A stretch of DNA of 64,000 bases from positions 4,898,001 to 4,962,000 of the forward strand of contig NZ_CP079869.1 of assembly GCF_025263265.1 (NCBI RefSeq), given 5' to 3'. Source of the DNA: Mycobacterium sp. SMC-4 (GTDB lineage Bacteria > Actinomycetota > Actinomycetes > Mycobacteriales > Mycobacteriaceae). Made by a program: the position numbers and the translations under genes. The notes under the pieces are model-generated. The model did no database searches and was not told where the DNA came from. It saw only the letters and a program-made list of their open reading frames with translations. Positions 7,168 through 17,763 of the stretch are shown piece after piece. Each line of letters opens with the position of its first letter. The first letter of the stretch is position 1.

Positions 7168-7977
7168 ATGTCTTCTTCCTTGCGTGACGTGCTGGCCACC
7201 CTCACGCTGCAGCGCGCCGGCGACAGTCTGTTCGTCGGCGAGCAGTTGCCCGCCCCGTTCAACCACATTCTCGGTGGCCACATCTCGGCGCAGGCATTGC
7301 TGGCCGCCGGCCTGACAGCCCCCGATCGCCGGGCCCACAGCATGCACACTTACTTCCTGCGGCCAGGTGACGCCCGCCGCCCGGTCGATTTCGACGTCGT
7401 CGTGCTGCAGGAAGGACGGACGTTTTCCGCACGCCGGGTGACCGCACGCCAGGACGGCGAGGTGCTGCTGGAGGCGATGGCGTCGTTCAAGCACGAGACC
7501 GCCGACGAAACGCTCTATCAGCCGCAGATGCCCAAGGTCAGCGCACCGGAGTCGCTGCCCACCAGCGCGTCGCATTCGGCCGAGGACGTCGAGGAAGGCC
7601 GCGGTCGGTGGGCCAGCCTGCGCTGGTTCGAACGGCGCATCGTCTGCACCGACGCCGGACCGCCGGCGAACTCGCAGATCTGGTGGCGTCCCGACGGTGA
7701 CATCCCCAACGACCCTGCCCTCCACACCTCGCTGGTGGCCTACCTCTCGGCGGTGACGCTGACCGAGCCCGCGTTCGCGGCGCGCGGCGCGCTGGGCGCC
7801 TCGGCACAGCGCGACCATTCGGTGTGGTTTCACCGCCCGGCGCAGCTGTCGGACTGGATGCTCTACGACCAGAGCTCGCCGAGCAGCGTGGACCGGGTCG
7901 CACTGGCCAGCGGACGGATGTACAACCGCAACGGCGAGCTGGTGTGCACCGTGGGCCAGGAGATGTACTTTCCGTGA
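7168..7977 (+). CDS. Acyl-CoA thioesterase, TesB (type II) family
   Basis: 269-aa double-hotdog thioesterase that hydrolyses acyl-CoA to free acid and CoA. The first hotdog covers about residues 20-115 (FNHILGGHISAQAL, HSMHTYFLRPG, FSARRVTARQDG). The second covers about 160-265 and contains FHRPAQLSDWMLYDQSSPS with the conserved Asp, and GELVCTVGQEMYF at the end. It resembles TesB1/TesB2 of M. tuberculosis; which of them I cannot tell. The stop overlaps the GTG of the MBL-fold gene by 4 nt, so the two are co-translated. Confidence 0.85.
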   Translation: MSSSLRDVLATLTLQRAGDSLFVGEQLPAPFNHILGGHISAQALLAAGLTAPDRRAHSMHTYFLRPGDARRPVDFDVVVLQEGRTFSARRVTARQDGEVLLEAMASFKHETADETLYQPQMPKVSAPESLPTSASHSAEDVEEGRGRWASLRWFERRIVCTDAGPPANSQIWWRPDGDIPNDPALHTSLVAYLSAVTLTEPAFAARGALGASAQRDHSVWFHRPAQLSDWMLYDQSSPSSVDRVALASGRMYNRNGELVCTVGQEMYFP

Positions 7978-8882
7978 TTCTGCGCCGGCCCGATCTGGGC
8001 GCCTATGCAGAACGCTTCGACGTGCCCGCCGCGACCGCCGAATCCCCGGTGACGGTGTCGTGGGCGGGAGTCACGACACTGCTCATCGACGACGGCCACT
8101 CCGCGGTACTGACCGATGGATTCTTCTCCCGGCCAAGCCTTTTGACCGTGGCCACGCGTCGGCTGCGGTCGTCCCCGGAGCGGATCCGAACGGCGCTGCG
8201 GCAACTCGGGATCGATCGGCTCGACGCGGTCACGCCGGTGCACACCCACTTCGACCATGCGCTGGACAGCGCGGCGGTAGCCGAACGCACCGGAGCCCGG
8301 TTGTTCGGCGGCGACTCGGCAGCCAACATCGGCCGCGGCCGTGGCTTGGCCGACGTCGTGGTGGTGACGCCAGGTCACCCCGAGACGGCAGGCAACTACG
8401 ATCTGACGTTCATCGAGGGTGCGCACTGTCCGCCCGACCGATTTCCCGGACCCATCACCACCCCGGTGCGGCCCCCCGCACGGGTCTGGGCCTACCGCTG
8501 CGGTGAGGCCTGGTCGACGCTGGTACACCACCGACGGACCGGCCGGCGGCTGCTGATCGTCGGCAGCGCCGGATTCGTCCCCGGTGCGTTGGCCGGGCAG
8601 CGCGCCGAGGTGGTGTACCTCGGGGTCGGTCAACTCGGGCTGCAACCGCCCGACTACCTGACCGCCTACTGGGATCAGACCGTGCGCATGGTCGGCGCCC
8701 GCCGGGTGGTGCTGATCCACTGGGACGACTTCTTTCGACCGCTACACAAGCCGTTGCGGGCTTTGCCGCGGGGCGTCGACGACCTCGATGCGTCGATGCG
8801 GGTGCTGATCGGCCTGGCCGAGCAGGATGACGTCGCACTGCACCTGCCGACACTGTGGCAGCGCAGCGATCCATGGCGCTGA
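7974..8882 (+). CDS. MBL-fold metallo-hydrolase
   Basis: 302-aa protein with the metallo-beta-lactamase fold. The HxHxDH metal motif is seen as HTHFDH, about residue 89. The second-half metal ligands are less obvious: IEGAHCPP (near 145) and IHWDDF (near 244) are candidates. This resembles the UlaG/YtnP-like group more than true lactamases. GTG 7974 overlaps the thioesterase stop (GTGA). An open frame extends further upstream, but it lies antiphase inside the thioesterase gene and is not coding. The substrate is unknown; with the thioesterase upstream, an ester or lactone is a reasonable guess. Confidence 0.75.
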   Translation: MILRRPDLGAYAERFDVPAATAESPVTVSWAGVTTLLIDDGHSAVLTDGFFSRPSLLTVATRRLRSSPERIRTALRQLGIDRLDAVTPVHTHFDHALDSAAVAERTGARLFGGDSAANIGRGRGLADVVVVTPGHPETAGNYDLTFIEGAHCPPDRFPGPITTPVRPPARVWAYRCGEAWSTLVHHRRTGRRLLIVGSAGFVPGALAGQRAEVVYLGVGQLGLQPPDYLTAYWDQTVRMVGARRVVLIHWDDFFRPLHKPLRALPRGVDDLDASMRVLIGLAEQDDVALHLPTLWQRSDPWR

Positions 8883-10126
8883 TCGTCGCGATCGCCGCTC
8901 TGGTCGCGGTGCTCGCCTTCGCGCTGGTTCGCCCGCGCGGATGGCCCGAGGCCGTGGTTGCCGTCCCGGCCGCGGGTGCGGTCATCGCCGTCGGAGCGGT
9001 GTCCTGGGACGACGCCGTGGCCCAGGTCAGCAGTCTGGCACCGGTCGTCGGATTCCTGGCTGCCATCCTGGTGCTGGCCCGACTCTGTGACGACGAGGGA
9101 CTGTTCGGTGCCGCGGGAGCTTTCATGGCCCGGGCCACCTCCGGAAGCCAACCCCGCCTCCTGGCCTCGGTGTTCGCGGTGGCCGCCGTGGTGACCGCGG
9201 TACTGAGCCTGGATGCCACCGTGGTGCTGCTGACGCCAGTGGTGCTGGCCACGGCCCGGATGCTGCGGGTGCCACCGCGCGCACATGCCTACGCCACCGC
9301 GCATCTGGCCAACAGCGCATCGCTGCTGCTGCCGGTGTCGAATCTGACCAACCTGCTGGCTTTCACCGCCGCGGGCCTGTCGTTCCTGCAGTTCGCCGCG
9401 GCGATGACGCTGCCATGGCTGATCGCCATCGCTGTTGAATTCGTACTGCTGCGTTGGCTTTTCGCCGCCGACCTGACTGTCGCCCCGCACCGGGTGTCAC
9501 CTGTCGACCCGGTCCGGATACCCCGCTTCGCCGTCGTGGTGCTCGCGCTGACCCTGGTCGGGTTCGTCGTGACGTCGGCGGCCGGTCTGTCGCCGGGATG
9601 GGCGGCACTGGCCGGTGCGCTGGTGCTCGGCGTCCACAGCCTGAGCACCCACCGCAGCACCGTGCCCCGAATCGTGGCCGCGCTGGATCTGCCGTTCCTG
9701 GCATTTGTGCTGTGCCTGGGCGTGGTGGTCGACGCCGCGATGCGCAACGGTTTGGAACCGGCGATGCAACAGGTGATCCCGGACGGGGACGGCCTGCTGA
9801 CCTTGCTGGCGATCGCCGCAGTCGCAGCGGTGCTGTCCAACGTCGTCAACAACCTGCCCGCGGTGTTGGTGATGTTGCCACTGGTCGGCACAGCCGGACC
9901 GGTCGCCGTGCTCGCAGTGCTGATCGGCGTCAACGTCGGCGCCAACCTGACCTATCTCGGGTCCCTGGCGAACCTGTTGTGGCGCAGGGTGGTTCGCCGC
10001 GAGATCGGCGCCACGCACGGCATCGGTTTCGTCGAGTTCAGCCGGGTCGGGCTGTGTACCACGCCGGTGGTGCTGGTCGCCGCGGTGGCCGGTCTGTGGG
10101 CGGGCAGCCGGCTACTCGGGCTCTAG
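8873..10126 (+). CDS. ArsB/NhaD-type (ion transporter superfamily) permease
   Basis: 417-aa integral membrane protein with about 11-12 hydrophobic segments, belonging to the ArsB/NhaD/SLC13-like ion transporter superfamily. Family-typical stretches are [16 protein letters not shown] near residue 62, [18 protein letters not shown] near 105 and [15 protein letters not shown] near 323; the two half-helix reentrant motifs are the DAT and NNLP regions. ATG 8873 overlaps the end of the MBL gene by 10 nt. No arsR or arsC lies nearby, so arsenite export is not supported by context; the substrate is open. It converges on rlmB with overlapping stop codons. Confidence 0.7.
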   Translation: MALIVAIAALVAVLAFALVRPRGWPEAVVAVPAAGAVIAVGAVSWDDAVAQVSSLAPVVGFLAAILVLARLCDDEGLFGAAGAFMARATSGSQPRLLASVFAVAAVVTAVLSLDATVVLLTPVVLATARMLRVPPRAHAYATAHLANSASLLLPVSNLTNLLAFTAAGLSFLQFAAAMTLPWLIAIAVEFVLLRWLFAADLTVAPHRVSPVDPVRIPRFAVVVLALTLVGFVVTSAAGLSPGWAALAGALVLGVHSLSTHRSTVPRIVAALDLPFLAFVLCLGVVVDAAMRNGLEPAMQQVIPDGDGLLTLLAIAAVAAVLSNVVNNLPAVLVMLPLVGTAGPVAVLAVLIGVNVGANLTYLGSLANLLWRRVVRREIGATHGIGFVEFSRVGLCTTPVVLVAAVAGLWAGSRLLGL

Positions 10127-11064
10127 GAGCGGCGCTGACGGGCGATCTCGGCGAGCACCACCCCCGCGGCAACCGAAGCGTTGAGCGACTCGGTGGGCCC
10201 GGCCATCGGGATCGACACGACCGCGTCGCAGTTCTGCCGAACCAGCCGTGACAGCCCCTTGCCCTCGGATCCCACCACGACGACCATCGGTCCGGTGCCG
10301 TCGAGGTCGTCGAGGACGGTGTCACCGTCGGCGTCGAGCCCGACAAGCTGCAAACCGGCATCGGCGCACTGTTTGAGTGTCCGGTTGAGATTGGTCGCCC
10401 GCGCCACCGGAACCCGGGCAGCCGCACCGGCACTGGTGCGCCACGCCACCGCAGTGACCGAAGCCGAGCGACGCTGCGGGATCAGCACGCCGTGTCCACC
10501 GAACGCCGCAACCGACCGCACGATCGCGCCGAGATTACGCGGATCGGAGATGTTGTCCAGCGCCACCATCAGCGCCGGACTGGCATCGCGCCGAGCTTCG
10601 GCGAGCAGATCATCAGGATGGGCGTAGTCGTACGGCGGGACTTGCAACGCGATGCCCTGATGCATGCCGTTGGCCGCGATGCGGTCCAGATCGTGGCGCG
10701 GCACCTCCAGGATCGAAATCCCCTTGTCGGCCGCCAGCTGCACCGACTCGGTCAGCCGTTCGTCGGCGTCGGTGCCCAGTGCGACGTAGAGCGCGGTGGC
10801 CGGAATACCGGCCCGCAGACATTCGATGACGGGGTTGCGGCCGAGCACGATCTCGGTCTCGTCGGACTTCTTGGGGCGTCCCTGCTGCTGGCGGGCCGCC
10901 TTGGCGGCACGTTTGGCGGCCGGATGTTGCGGGCGCATGTGTGCCGGCGGCGTCGCACCGCGACCCTCCAGCCCGCGCCGCCGCACCCCGCCCGAACCCA
11001 CGGTGGGCCCCTTCTTGGTGCCCTCTTTGCGCACCGCGCCGCGGCGCTTCGAATTACCGGCCAT
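10123..11064 (-). CDS. rlmB: 23S rRNA 2'-O-methyltransferase RlmB (SpoU family)
   Basis: 313-aa SPOUT methyltransferase, orthologue of Rv3579c, predicted to methylate G2251 (E. coli numbering) of 23S rRNA with S-adenosylmethionine. A Lys/Arg-rich unstructured N-terminus (residues 1-65) precedes the substrate-binding domain (about 68-145). The knotted catalytic domain has the three motifs [26 protein letters not shown] and [15 protein letters not shown] 11064 shares one base with the cysS stop (TAATG), so the two genes are translationally coupled. Confidence 0.9.
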   Translation of the reverse strand: MAGNSKRRGAVRKEGTKKGPTVGSGGVRRRGLEGRGATPPAHMRPQHPAAKRAAKAARQQQGRPKKSDETEIVLGRNPVIECLRAGIPATALYVALGTDADERLTESVQLAADKGISILEVPRHDLDRIAANGMHQGIALQVPPYDYAHPDDLLAEARRDASPALMVALDNISDPRNLGAIVRSVAAFGGHGVLIPQRRSASVTAVAWRTSAGAAARVPVARATNLNRTLKQCADAGLQLVGLDADGDTVLDDLDGTGPMVVVVGSEGKGLSRLVRQNCDAVVSIPMAGPTESLNASVAAGVVLAEIARQRRS

Positions 11065-12491
11065 TACTTGTCCGATCCGTCGAGCAGGGCCCACTGCGGA
11101 CCGTCTGCTGTGTCGGTGACCTCGATGCCGGCATGCTTGAGGCGATCCCGGATGGCGTCTGCTTCCGCCCAGTCGCGGCGGGCCCGGGCGTCTTCGCGGC
11201 GTTTGACCTCAGCGTGGACCAGGACGTCGACAGCCGCCAAAGCAGCCGATGTCTCGTCGCGCGACTCCCACCGCTCGTCGAGCGGATCCGCGCCCAGGAT
11301 TCCCATCATCGACCGGATCGACATCGCGTGGGTCAGCGCGGTGTCGTGGTCGCCCGCGTCGAGGGCACGATTGCCTTCAGCGCGTGCGGCGTGCACCTCG
11401 GCCAGCGCGATCGGCACCGACAGGTCATCGTCGAGGGCCGCACCGAACGTCGGCGTCCACTGTCCCGGCACCACCGCGCCCACCCGAGTGCGGACCCGGT
11501 GCAGGAAATCCTCGATGCCGGAGTACGCGCGGGCCGCGTCCTGCAACGCGGTCTCGGAGAATTCCAGCATCGACCGGTAGTGCGCGCTGCCCAGGTAGTA
11601 CCGCAATTCGGCGGCGCGGACCCGCTGCAACACCGCCGGGATGGCCAGCACATTGCCCAGCGACTTGCTCATCTTCTCCCCACCCATGGTGACCCAGCCG
11701 TTGTGCAGCCAGAACCGGGCGAAACCGTCCCCTGCGCCGCAGGCCTGGGCGATCTCGTTCTCGTGGTGAGGAAACACCAGGTCCATGCCCCCGGCATGGA
11801 TGTCGAACTCGGCGCCCAGGTAGGCCTCGCACATCGCCACGCATTCGGTGTGCCAGCCGGGCCGGCCGCGCCCCCACGGTGTCGGCCAGGACGGCTCGCC
11901 CGGTTTGGCGGCCTTCCACAGCGTGAAGTCACGCTCGTCGCGCTTGCCCTTGGCGACACCCTCGCCTTGATGCACATCGTCGATCCGGTGGCCCGAGAGC
12001 TTGCCGTAGTCCGGCAGGCTCAGGACGTCGAAGTAGACGTCACCCGCCCCGGCACCGGTGCCTGGGTAGGCGTGGCCACGTTCGATCAGGCGCTCGATCA
12101 GTTCCACCATCTGGGTAATGTGGCCGGTGGCCCGGGGTTCCGCCGACGGCGGCAACACGCCCAGCGCGTCGTAGGCCGCTGAGAAAGCCCGTTCGTAGGT
12201 GGCCGCCCACTCCCACCACGGCCGGCCCGCATCGGCGGCCTTGGTCAGGATCTTGTCGTCGATGTCGGTCACGTTGCGGATGAACGCGACATCGAGGCCC
12301 TTGGCGGACAGCCACCGGCGCAACACGTCGAATGCGACGCCGCTGCGCACGTGCCCGATGTGTGGGAGGCCCTGCACGGTCGCGCCGCACAGATAGATCG
12401 ATGCGTGCCCGGGACGTAGCGGGACGAAGTCACGCAAGGCACCCGCCATGGTGTCGTATAGCCGCATTCCTGTGGCGGGGCCGTCGGTCAC
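11064..12491 (-). CDS. cysS: Cysteine--tRNA ligase
   Basis: 475-aa class I aminoacyl-tRNA synthetase that charges tRNA-Cys. The zinc-site Cys follows YLCGATVQG, the HIGH signature is PHIGH, and the KMSKS loop is [11 protein letters not shown]. The C-terminal anticodon-binding region (about 380-470) ends in DTADGPQW as in M. tuberculosis CysS1. GTG 12491 is chosen because a TAAGCT -10 box lies exactly 8 nt upstream, and it fits the length of homologues; a longer reading to 12512 is not needed. It has its own promoter 20 nt behind ispF. The promoter/start element is identical over 19 nt to that of lysS. Confidence 0.94.
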   Translation of the reverse strand: MTDGPATGMRLYDTMAGALRDFVPLRPGHASIYLCGATVQGLPHIGHVRSGVAFDVLRRWLSAKGLDVAFIRNVTDIDDKILTKAADAGRPWWEWAATYERAFSAAYDALGVLPPSAEPRATGHITQMVELIERLIERGHAYPGTGAGAGDVYFDVLSLPDYGKLSGHRIDDVHQGEGVAKGKRDERDFTLWKAAKPGEPSWPTPWGRGRPGWHTECVAMCEAYLGAEFDIHAGGMDLVFPHHENEIAQACGAGDGFARFWLHNGWVTMGGEKMSKSLGNVLAIPAVLQRVRAAELRYYLGSAHYRSMLEFSETALQDAARAYSGIEDFLHRVRTRVGAVVPGQWTPTFGAALDDDLSVPIALAEVHAARAEGNRALDAGDHDTALTHAMSIRSMMGILGADPLDERWESRDETSAALAAVDVLVHAEVKRREDARARRDWAEADAIRDRLKHAGIEVTDTADGPQWALLDGSDK

Positions 12492-12505
12492 GACGTGCCA
12501 GCTTA
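12487..12505 (-). promoter_or_regulatory. cysS leaderless promoter/start element (shared with lysS)
   Basis: Minus-strand TAAGCTGGCACGTCGTGAC contains the -10 TAAGCT, an 8-nt spacer and the GTG start codon of cysS. The same 19 nt occur at 30385-30367 ahead of lysS. Confidence 0.65.
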
Positions 12506-12511
12506 CCGACA

Positions 12512-12985
12512 CTATTGGTCGGCGATGACCAGTGCCGTGGCCACGGCGGCCAGGCCCTCGCCTCGGCCGGTCAGGCCGAGTCCGTCGGTGGTGGTCGCCG
12601 ACACCGACACCGGCGCGTCGACCAGTGCGGAGAGCACCCGCTCGGCCTCGACGCGACGCGGGCCAACCTTGGGTCGATTGCCGATCACCTGGACAGCGGC
12701 GTTACCGACCCGGAATCGGTGGTCGGTGAGCAGACTGTGGACGTGGCGCAGCATGTCCGCGCCGCTGACACCGCGCCACCGGGGTTGATCGGTACCGAAG
12801 ACGCCGCCGATGTCGCCCAACCCGGCAGCCGAAAGCAGGGCGTCGCACAGGGCGTGCGCGGCGACGTCTCCGTCCGAGTGGCCGGCACAGCCGTCGGCCC
12901 CGTCGAAAAGCAGACAGAGCAACCAGCACGGCCGGCCGGCTTCGATCGGGTGGACATCGGTGCCCAGCCCGATTCTGGGTAGCAC
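12512..12985 (-). CDS. ispF: 2-C-methyl-D-erythritol 2,4-cyclodiphosphate synthase
   Basis: 157-aa IspF of the MEP isoprenoid pathway; it cyclises CDP-methylerythritol 2-phosphate to MEcPP with loss of CMP. Metal ligands are visible in GTDVHPI (residues 8-14) and GHSDGDV (about 35-41). The substrate-binding IGNRPKVGP and the C-terminal [16 protein letters not shown] signature are intact. GTG 12985 begins 2 nt after the carD stop. In other mycobacteria ispD lies between carD and ispF; here it is absent. Confidence 0.94.
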   Translation of the reverse strand: MLPRIGLGTDVHPIEAGRPCWLLCLLFDGADGCAGHSDGDVAAHALCDALLSAAGLGDIGGVFGTDQPRWRGVSGADMLRHVHSLLTDHRFRVGNAAVQVIGNRPKVGPRRVEAERVLSALVDAPVSVSATTTDGLGLTGRGEGLAAVATALVIADQ

Positions 12986-12987
12986 GG

Positions 12988-13545
<558 letters not shown>

Positions 13546-13574
13546 TCAGGGGCCCAGTCAGGCGATACTAGGGG

Positions 13575-13580
13575 TTGACA
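13575..13580 (+). promoter_or_regulatory. Candidate -35 element of lpqE-radA
   Basis: A perfect TTGACA in the 243-nt gap between carD and lpqE. I see no unambiguous -10 box at 17 nt, so the promoter call is tentative. The rest of the gap holds a strong AGGAGG ribosome-binding site 10 nt before GTG 13720 and nothing else recognisable. Confidence 0.3.
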
Positions 13581-13719
13581 CACCGCAGAATCCGTGCAAG
13601 GCGGAGCCGGCTTCGGCCCTGCGCTACCGCCGGGAATCGACACCTACTACTGTGCATAGTCGAACCACAGCAACCGGCACGCGAGTCGCCTTGTCCGCCG
13701 AGCAGGAGGCCTTTCGACA

Positions 13720-14307
13720 GTGATCCCCAAGAAACGGCGCACCCGTCTGGCCGGCCGGTCCGCCGCCGTGCTGGCTGCCGGTGGTGTGGTGCTCTCGGCC
13801 GCGCTCAGCGGCTGCGGGGCCGGGCAGATCTCGCAGACGGCCACCCAAGAAGCCGCGATCAACGGCGTCAACGGCGATCTCGGCGAGATCGCGCTGCGCA
13901 ACGTGCACATCTTCGCCACCCAGACCACCGCGCAGATCCAGCCGGGCCGCGACGTCGAGCTGGTCTTGGTGGTCACCAACCAGTCGTCCGACACCGCAGA
14001 CAGGCTGGTGTCGGTGACATCCGACATCGGTGAGGTCGACGTGTCCGGCGACGGCGAGGTACCCGCCGGTGGCGTGCTGGTCATCGGCACCCCGGACGGA
14101 CAGCCCACGCCGCTGTCGGCCGTCGAGCCGGCCGAGACCGCACAGGCGAGCATCGCGTTGGAGCGGCCCATCACCAACGGCCTGACCTACGAGTTCACCT
14201 TCTCGTTCGAGCGGGCCGGCGACGCGGTGCTCAACGTGCCCATCTCGGCCGGCGAAGCACCCCGCCGGGACTTCGAGGCCGGCACCGGCCCGCCCGGCGG
14301 GCACTGA
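13720..14307 (+). CDS. lpqE: Lipoprotein LpqE
   Basis: 195-aa secreted lipoprotein, orthologue of Rv3584. The signal peptide has a basic start (KKRRTRLAGR), a hydrophobic core and lipobox LSGC, with the lipidated Cys at about residue 32. The mature part is a single beta-rich domain (LRNVHIFATQ, VLVVTNQSSDTADRLVSVTSD) resembling copper-chaperone/Ig-like folds, but without a visible HxxM metal site. GTG 13720 follows AGGAGG. It precedes radA by 57 nt. The molecular role is unknown. Confidence 0.85.
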   Translation: MIPKKRRTRLAGRSAAVLAAGGVVLSAALSGCGAGQISQTATQEAAINGVNGDLGEIALRNVHIFATQTTAQIQPGRDVELVLVVTNQSSDTADRLVSVTSDIGEVDVSGDGEVPAGGVLVIGTPDGQPTPLSAVEPAETAQASIALERPITNGLTYEFTFSFERAGDAVLNVPISAGEAPRRDFEAGTGPPGGH

Positions 14308-14352
14308 CCGAGGCCTGCGCCGCGCCTGACCGGATCTGTCGGCACCGCCGGT

Positions 14353-14358
14353 TACGGT
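14353..14358 (+). promoter_or_regulatory. -10 element of radA (leaderless)
   Basis: TACGGT, 6 nt before GTG 14365; the same hexamer and spacing precede the adenylate cyclase gene at 63631. Confidence 0.5.
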
Positions 14359-14364
14359 CAGCGG

Positions 14365-15762
14365 GTGGCCAGGGCTGTTTCGAAAGTTCGTTCGCAATAC
14401 CGGTGCTCCGAGTGCCACCACGTCACGCCGAAATGGGTGGGCCGGTGCCCGGAATGCGGAACTTGGGGCACCGTCGACGAAGTCGCGCTGAGCGCGGTCG
14501 GCGGTTCGGCCACCCGGCGCGTGGTGGCCCCCACCTCCCCCGCCGTGCCGATCAGCTCGATCGACCCGGGGCACACGCGACACGTCCACACCGGAATCAG
14601 CGAACTCGACCGGGTGCTCGGGGGCGGCGTGGTACCCGGCTCGGTGACGCTCCTGGCCGGTGATCCGGGGGTCGGGAAATCGACGCTGCTGCTCGAGGTC
14701 GCGCATCGCTGGGCGCTGTCGGGCCGGCGCGCGCTGTACCTGTCCGGTGAGGAGTCCGCCGGACAGATCCGGCTACGCGCCGAGCGCACCGGTTGTACCC
14801 ATGACGAGGTGTACCTGGCCGCCGAAGCCGATCTGCAGACCGCGCTCGGACACATCGAGGCGGTCCGACCCTCGCTGGTCATCGTGGACTCGGTGCAGAC
14901 CCTGTCGACAACCGAAGCCGACGGCGTCACCGGAGGTGTCACGCAGGTGCGCGCGGTGACCACAGCACTGACCATGACCGCCAAGACCGCACCGCCGCCG
15001 GGTATCGCGATGCTGCTGGTGGGTCACGTCACCAAGGACGGTGCGATCGCCGGGCCGCGTTCCCTGGAACACCTCGTCGATGTGGTGCTGCACTTCGAAG
15101 GCGACCGGGCTTCGGCGTTGAGGTTGGTCCGGGGCGTCAAGAACCGTTTCGGCGCCGCCGATGAGGTCGGGTGTTTCCTGTTGCACGACAACGGAATCGA
15201 AGGCGTATCCGATCCGTCCGGCCTGTTCCTCGACCAGCGCCCCAAACCGGTGTCGGGCACCGCGGTCACCGTGACCCTCGACGGCAAGCGCCCGATGATC
15301 GGCGAGGTGCAGGCACTGATCGGAGCCCCAGCCAGCGGCACCCCGCGCCGAGCCGTCAGCGGGATCGACTCGGCGCGGGCCGCGATGATCACCGCCGTTT
15401 TGGAGAAGCGGGCCCGGCTTCCCGTCGGGACCAACGACATCTACTTGTCCACGGTGGGTGGGATGCGGCTGACCGACTCCTCGTCGGACCTGGCCGTGGC
15501 GCTGGCGATCGCCTCGGCCTACATCGACCTGGCGCTGCCGGCCACCGCGGTCGCGATCGGGGAGGTCGGTCTGGCGGGTGACCTACGCCGGGTCACCGGC
15601 ATGGACCGACGGCTCGCCGAGGCCGCACGGCTGGGGTTCACCACCGCGATCGTGCCCGCCGGAGTGGTCAAACCGCCGGCCGGACTGCGCACCGTCGCGG
15701 CCGACGACATCACCTCGGCATTGCAGGCGCTGCGCCGGATCGGCCAGAATGACGCGAGCTGA
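14365..15762 (+). CDS. radA: DNA repair protein RadA
   Basis: 465-aa RecA-like branch-migration helicase in homologous recombination. In order: a C4 zinc finger (CSEC...CPEC, residues 12-33), the ATPase core with Walker A GDPGVGKS near residue 98 and Walker [10 protein letters not shown], the RadA-specific KNRFG motif near 260, and a C-terminal Lon-like domain with [12 protein letters not shown] features absent but the Lon fold sequence [12 protein letters not shown] intact. GTG 14365 is fixed by the -10 box. It is followed 43 nt downstream by disA, whose product contacts RadA in other bacteria. Confidence 0.93.
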   Translation: MARAVSKVRSQYRCSECHHVTPKWVGRCPECGTWGTVDEVALSAVGGSATRRVVAPTSPAVPISSIDPGHTRHVHTGISELDRVLGGGVVPGSVTLLAGDPGVGKSTLLLEVAHRWALSGRRALYLSGEESAGQIRLRAERTGCTHDEVYLAAEADLQTALGHIEAVRPSLVIVDSVQTLSTTEADGVTGGVTQVRAVTTALTMTAKTAPPPGIAMLLVGHVTKDGAIAGPRSLEHLVDVVLHFEGDRASALRLVRGVKNRFGAADEVGCFLLHDNGIEGVSDPSGLFLDQRPKPVSGTAVTVTLDGKRPMIGEVQALIGAPASGTPRRAVSGIDSARAAMITAVLEKRARLPVGTNDIYLSTVGGMRLTDSSSDLAVALAIASAYIDLALPATAVAIGEVGLAGDLRRVTGMDRRLAEAARLGFTTAIVPAGVVKPPAGLRTVAADDITSALQALRRIGQNDAS

Positions 15763-15805
15763 GGCGAGCCGGGACCGGCCGGCGCGAACCGATCGTGGAG
15801 ACAAG

Positions 15806-16927
15806 ATGGCCGTGAAGTCGTCGACAAGCCGCACCGCACGCACGGTGGTGCCGATGACCCGGCCCACACTGCGGGAAACGATCGCCCGGCTGGCCCCCGG
15901 AACCGAACTCCGTGACGGCCTGGAACGCATTCTGCGCGGCCGCACGGGTGCGTTGATCCTCATCGGCTACGACGACAGCGTCGAGGCGATCTGCGACGGC
16001 GGATTCGAGCTCGACGTGCGCTACGCACCGACCAGGTTGCGTGAGCTGTCCAAGATGGACGGCGCGGTCGTGCTCAGCAGCGACGGCAGCAGGATTCTGC
16101 GGGCCAACGTTCAGCTGGTGCCCGACCCGTCGATACCCACCGAAGAATCCGGCACTCGGCACCGCTCTGCCGAGCGCACCGCCATCCAGACCGGCTACCC
16201 GGTGATCTCGGTCAGCCACTCGATGAGCATCGTGACCGTCTACGTCGCCGGGGAACGCCACGTGGTGCCGGACTCAGCCACCATCCTGTCGCGCGCCAAC
16301 CAGACCATCGCCACCCTGGAGCGCTACAAGACCCGCCTCGACGAGGTGAGCCGGCAGCTCTCGACCGCAGAGATCGAGGACTTCGTGACGCTGCGCGACG
16401 TCATGACGGTCGTCCAGCGCCTGGAGATGGTGCGCCGCATCAGCCTGGAGATCGACGCCCATGTCGTGGAGCTCGGCACCGACGGTCGTCAGCTCAAGCT
16501 GCAACTCGACGAGCTCGTCGGGGACAACGACACCGAGCGCGAACTGATCGTGCGCGACTATCACGCCAACCCCGATCCGCCGACGGCCGCGCAGGTTGTC
16601 GCCACCCTGGAGGAACTCGACACGCTCTCGGACAACGAGCTGCTCGACTTCACGGCGCTGGCGAGAGTGTTCGGCTACCCGTCGACGGCAGAAGCCCAGG
16701 ACTCGGCGATGAGCTCGCGCGGCTACCGGGCGATGGCAGGCATCCCACGACTGCAGTTCGCACACGTCGACCTGCTGGTGCGCAACTTCGGATCACTGCA
16801 AGGCCTGCTGGCCGCCAGCGCCAGCGATCTGCAATCCGTGGAGGGCATCGGCTCGATGTGGGCCCGCCACATCCGCGAGGGTCTGTCGCAGCTGGCCGAA
16901 TCGACGATCGCCGACCGGCTCGCCTGA
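15806..16927 (+). CDS. disA: Diadenylate cyclase DisA
   Basis: 373-aa octameric scanner that makes c-di-AMP from two ATP. The N-terminal DAC domain carries the catalytic DGA (KMDGAVV) and RHR (GTRHRSAE) motifs. A central helical spine follows, then the C-terminal DNA-binding helix-hairpin-helix domain ([25 protein letters not shown] split over about residues 320-350). ATG 15806 has GTGGAG 7 nt upstream; ATG 15854 would match the shorter tuberculosis protein (358 aa) more closely. It ends 1 nt from the stop of the convergent membrane-protein gene. Confidence 0.93.
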   Translation: MAVKSSTSRTARTVVPMTRPTLRETIARLAPGTELRDGLERILRGRTGALILIGYDDSVEAICDGGFELDVRYAPTRLRELSKMDGAVVLSSDGSRILRANVQLVPDPSIPTEESGTRHRSAERTAIQTGYPVISVSHSMSIVTVYVAGERHVVPDSATILSRANQTIATLERYKTRLDEVSRQLSTAEIEDFVTLRDVMTVVQRLEMVRRISLEIDAHVVELGTDGRQLKLQLDELVGDNDTERELIVRDYHANPDPPTAAQVVATLEELDTLSDNELLDFTALARVFGYPSTAEAQDSAMSSRGYRAMAGIPRLQFAHVDLLVRNFGSLQGLLAASASDLQSVEGIGSMWARHIREGLSQLAESTIADRLA

Positions 16928-16928
16928 C

Positions 16929-17720
16929 TCAGCCGACCGGACCCGGAACCGGCATGTGCGGCGCCCCGTCGGCCGGCGGCGGCGCCTGGGCATCAGCCAA
17001 CATGAAGGGCACCGTGGCCGACCGGAGATTGCCGAGCTGGACGACGAGGTTGTAGGTGCCGGCGCCGATCGGCTGGCGCGGCAGCGGGCAGTTCGGAGCC
17101 GAACTCATGCCCGTCCAGGTCACCTCGGTGGTGACCTGCTCGCCGGGCTGGAACGTCTTGATCAGCGTCTCGTTGGACGGCGCGCAGTCCAGGTTGCTCC
17201 ACAGCCGCTGGTTGTCCAGCGAGTAGACGTAGGCCGCCAACACCGCGGCACCGACGTCGCGCTGGCAGGCGACCAGGCCGATGTTGGTGACCACCATGGT
17301 GAACTTCGGCTGGTCCCCCACCACGTACTGAGGTTCGTTGGTGATGCCCTTGACCGCCAGCGTGGAGTCGGGGCAGTCGTCGCCCTCTCGCAGGATCGGC
17401 GCCGGCACCACCGCGGCGGTCGGGGTCGGCGTGGGCGGTGGGGCCTGCTGGGCGGGCGGCTGGATCGGCGACTTGACCTCGGGGTCCTCGCCGGGCAGCG
17501 GCGGCGGAGCGACCTCGCCGTTGGGCGCGGGCGCTTCATTGGCGGTGGGCTGCTCGTTGCTGGTGCTGTTGGAGACGACGACCGCGATGACCGCCGCGAT
17601 GATCCCGATGACGAGCACCGCGACACCGAGCGCCAGCGCCCGGCGTCGCCAGTAGATCTGGGTGGGCAGCGGGCCCTGCGGTTCTAGATCCAGCACGTCA
17701 CCACGGTAAAGCCAGGTCAT
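16929..17720 (-). CDS. Conserved membrane-anchored protein (Rv3587c type)
   Basis: 263-aa single-pass protein. A short cytoplasmic N-terminus (1-28) is followed by one transmembrane helix (about 29-50) and a Pro/Ala-rich linker (about 55-105). A C-terminal extracytoplasmic domain has four Cys (CPDS, CQRD, CAPS, CPLP) that could form two disulfides. It matches the mycobacterial Rv3587c family. The function is not established; the architecture suggests cell-wall or periplasmic binding. A GACAAT box lies 5 nt upstream of ATG 17720. Confidence 0.75.
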   Translation of the reverse strand: MTWLYRGDVLDLEPQGPLPTQIYWRRRALALGVAVLVIGIIAAVIAVVVSNSTSNEQPTANEAPAPNGEVAPPPLPGEDPEVKSPIQPPAQQAPPPTPTPTAAVVPAPILREGDDCPDSTLAVKGITNEPQYVVGDQPKFTMVVTNIGLVACQRDVGAAVLAAYVYSLDNQRLWSNLDCAPSNETLIKTFQPGEQVTTEVTWTGMSSAPNCPLPRQPIGAGTYNLVVQLGNLRSATVPFMLADAQAPPPADGAPHMPVPGPVG

Positions 17721-17763
17721 GCCGCATTGTCCGAGGCGGACCGGCGTGTCGCCGCCCGAGCTG

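Noticed and set aside
10120..10130. Overlapping stops of convergent genes (also at 283-286, 19282-19285, 43037-43038) as a special control
   Set aside because: Tight convergent ends recur throughout the window and no hairpin terminator is visible, so this looks like ordinary compaction.
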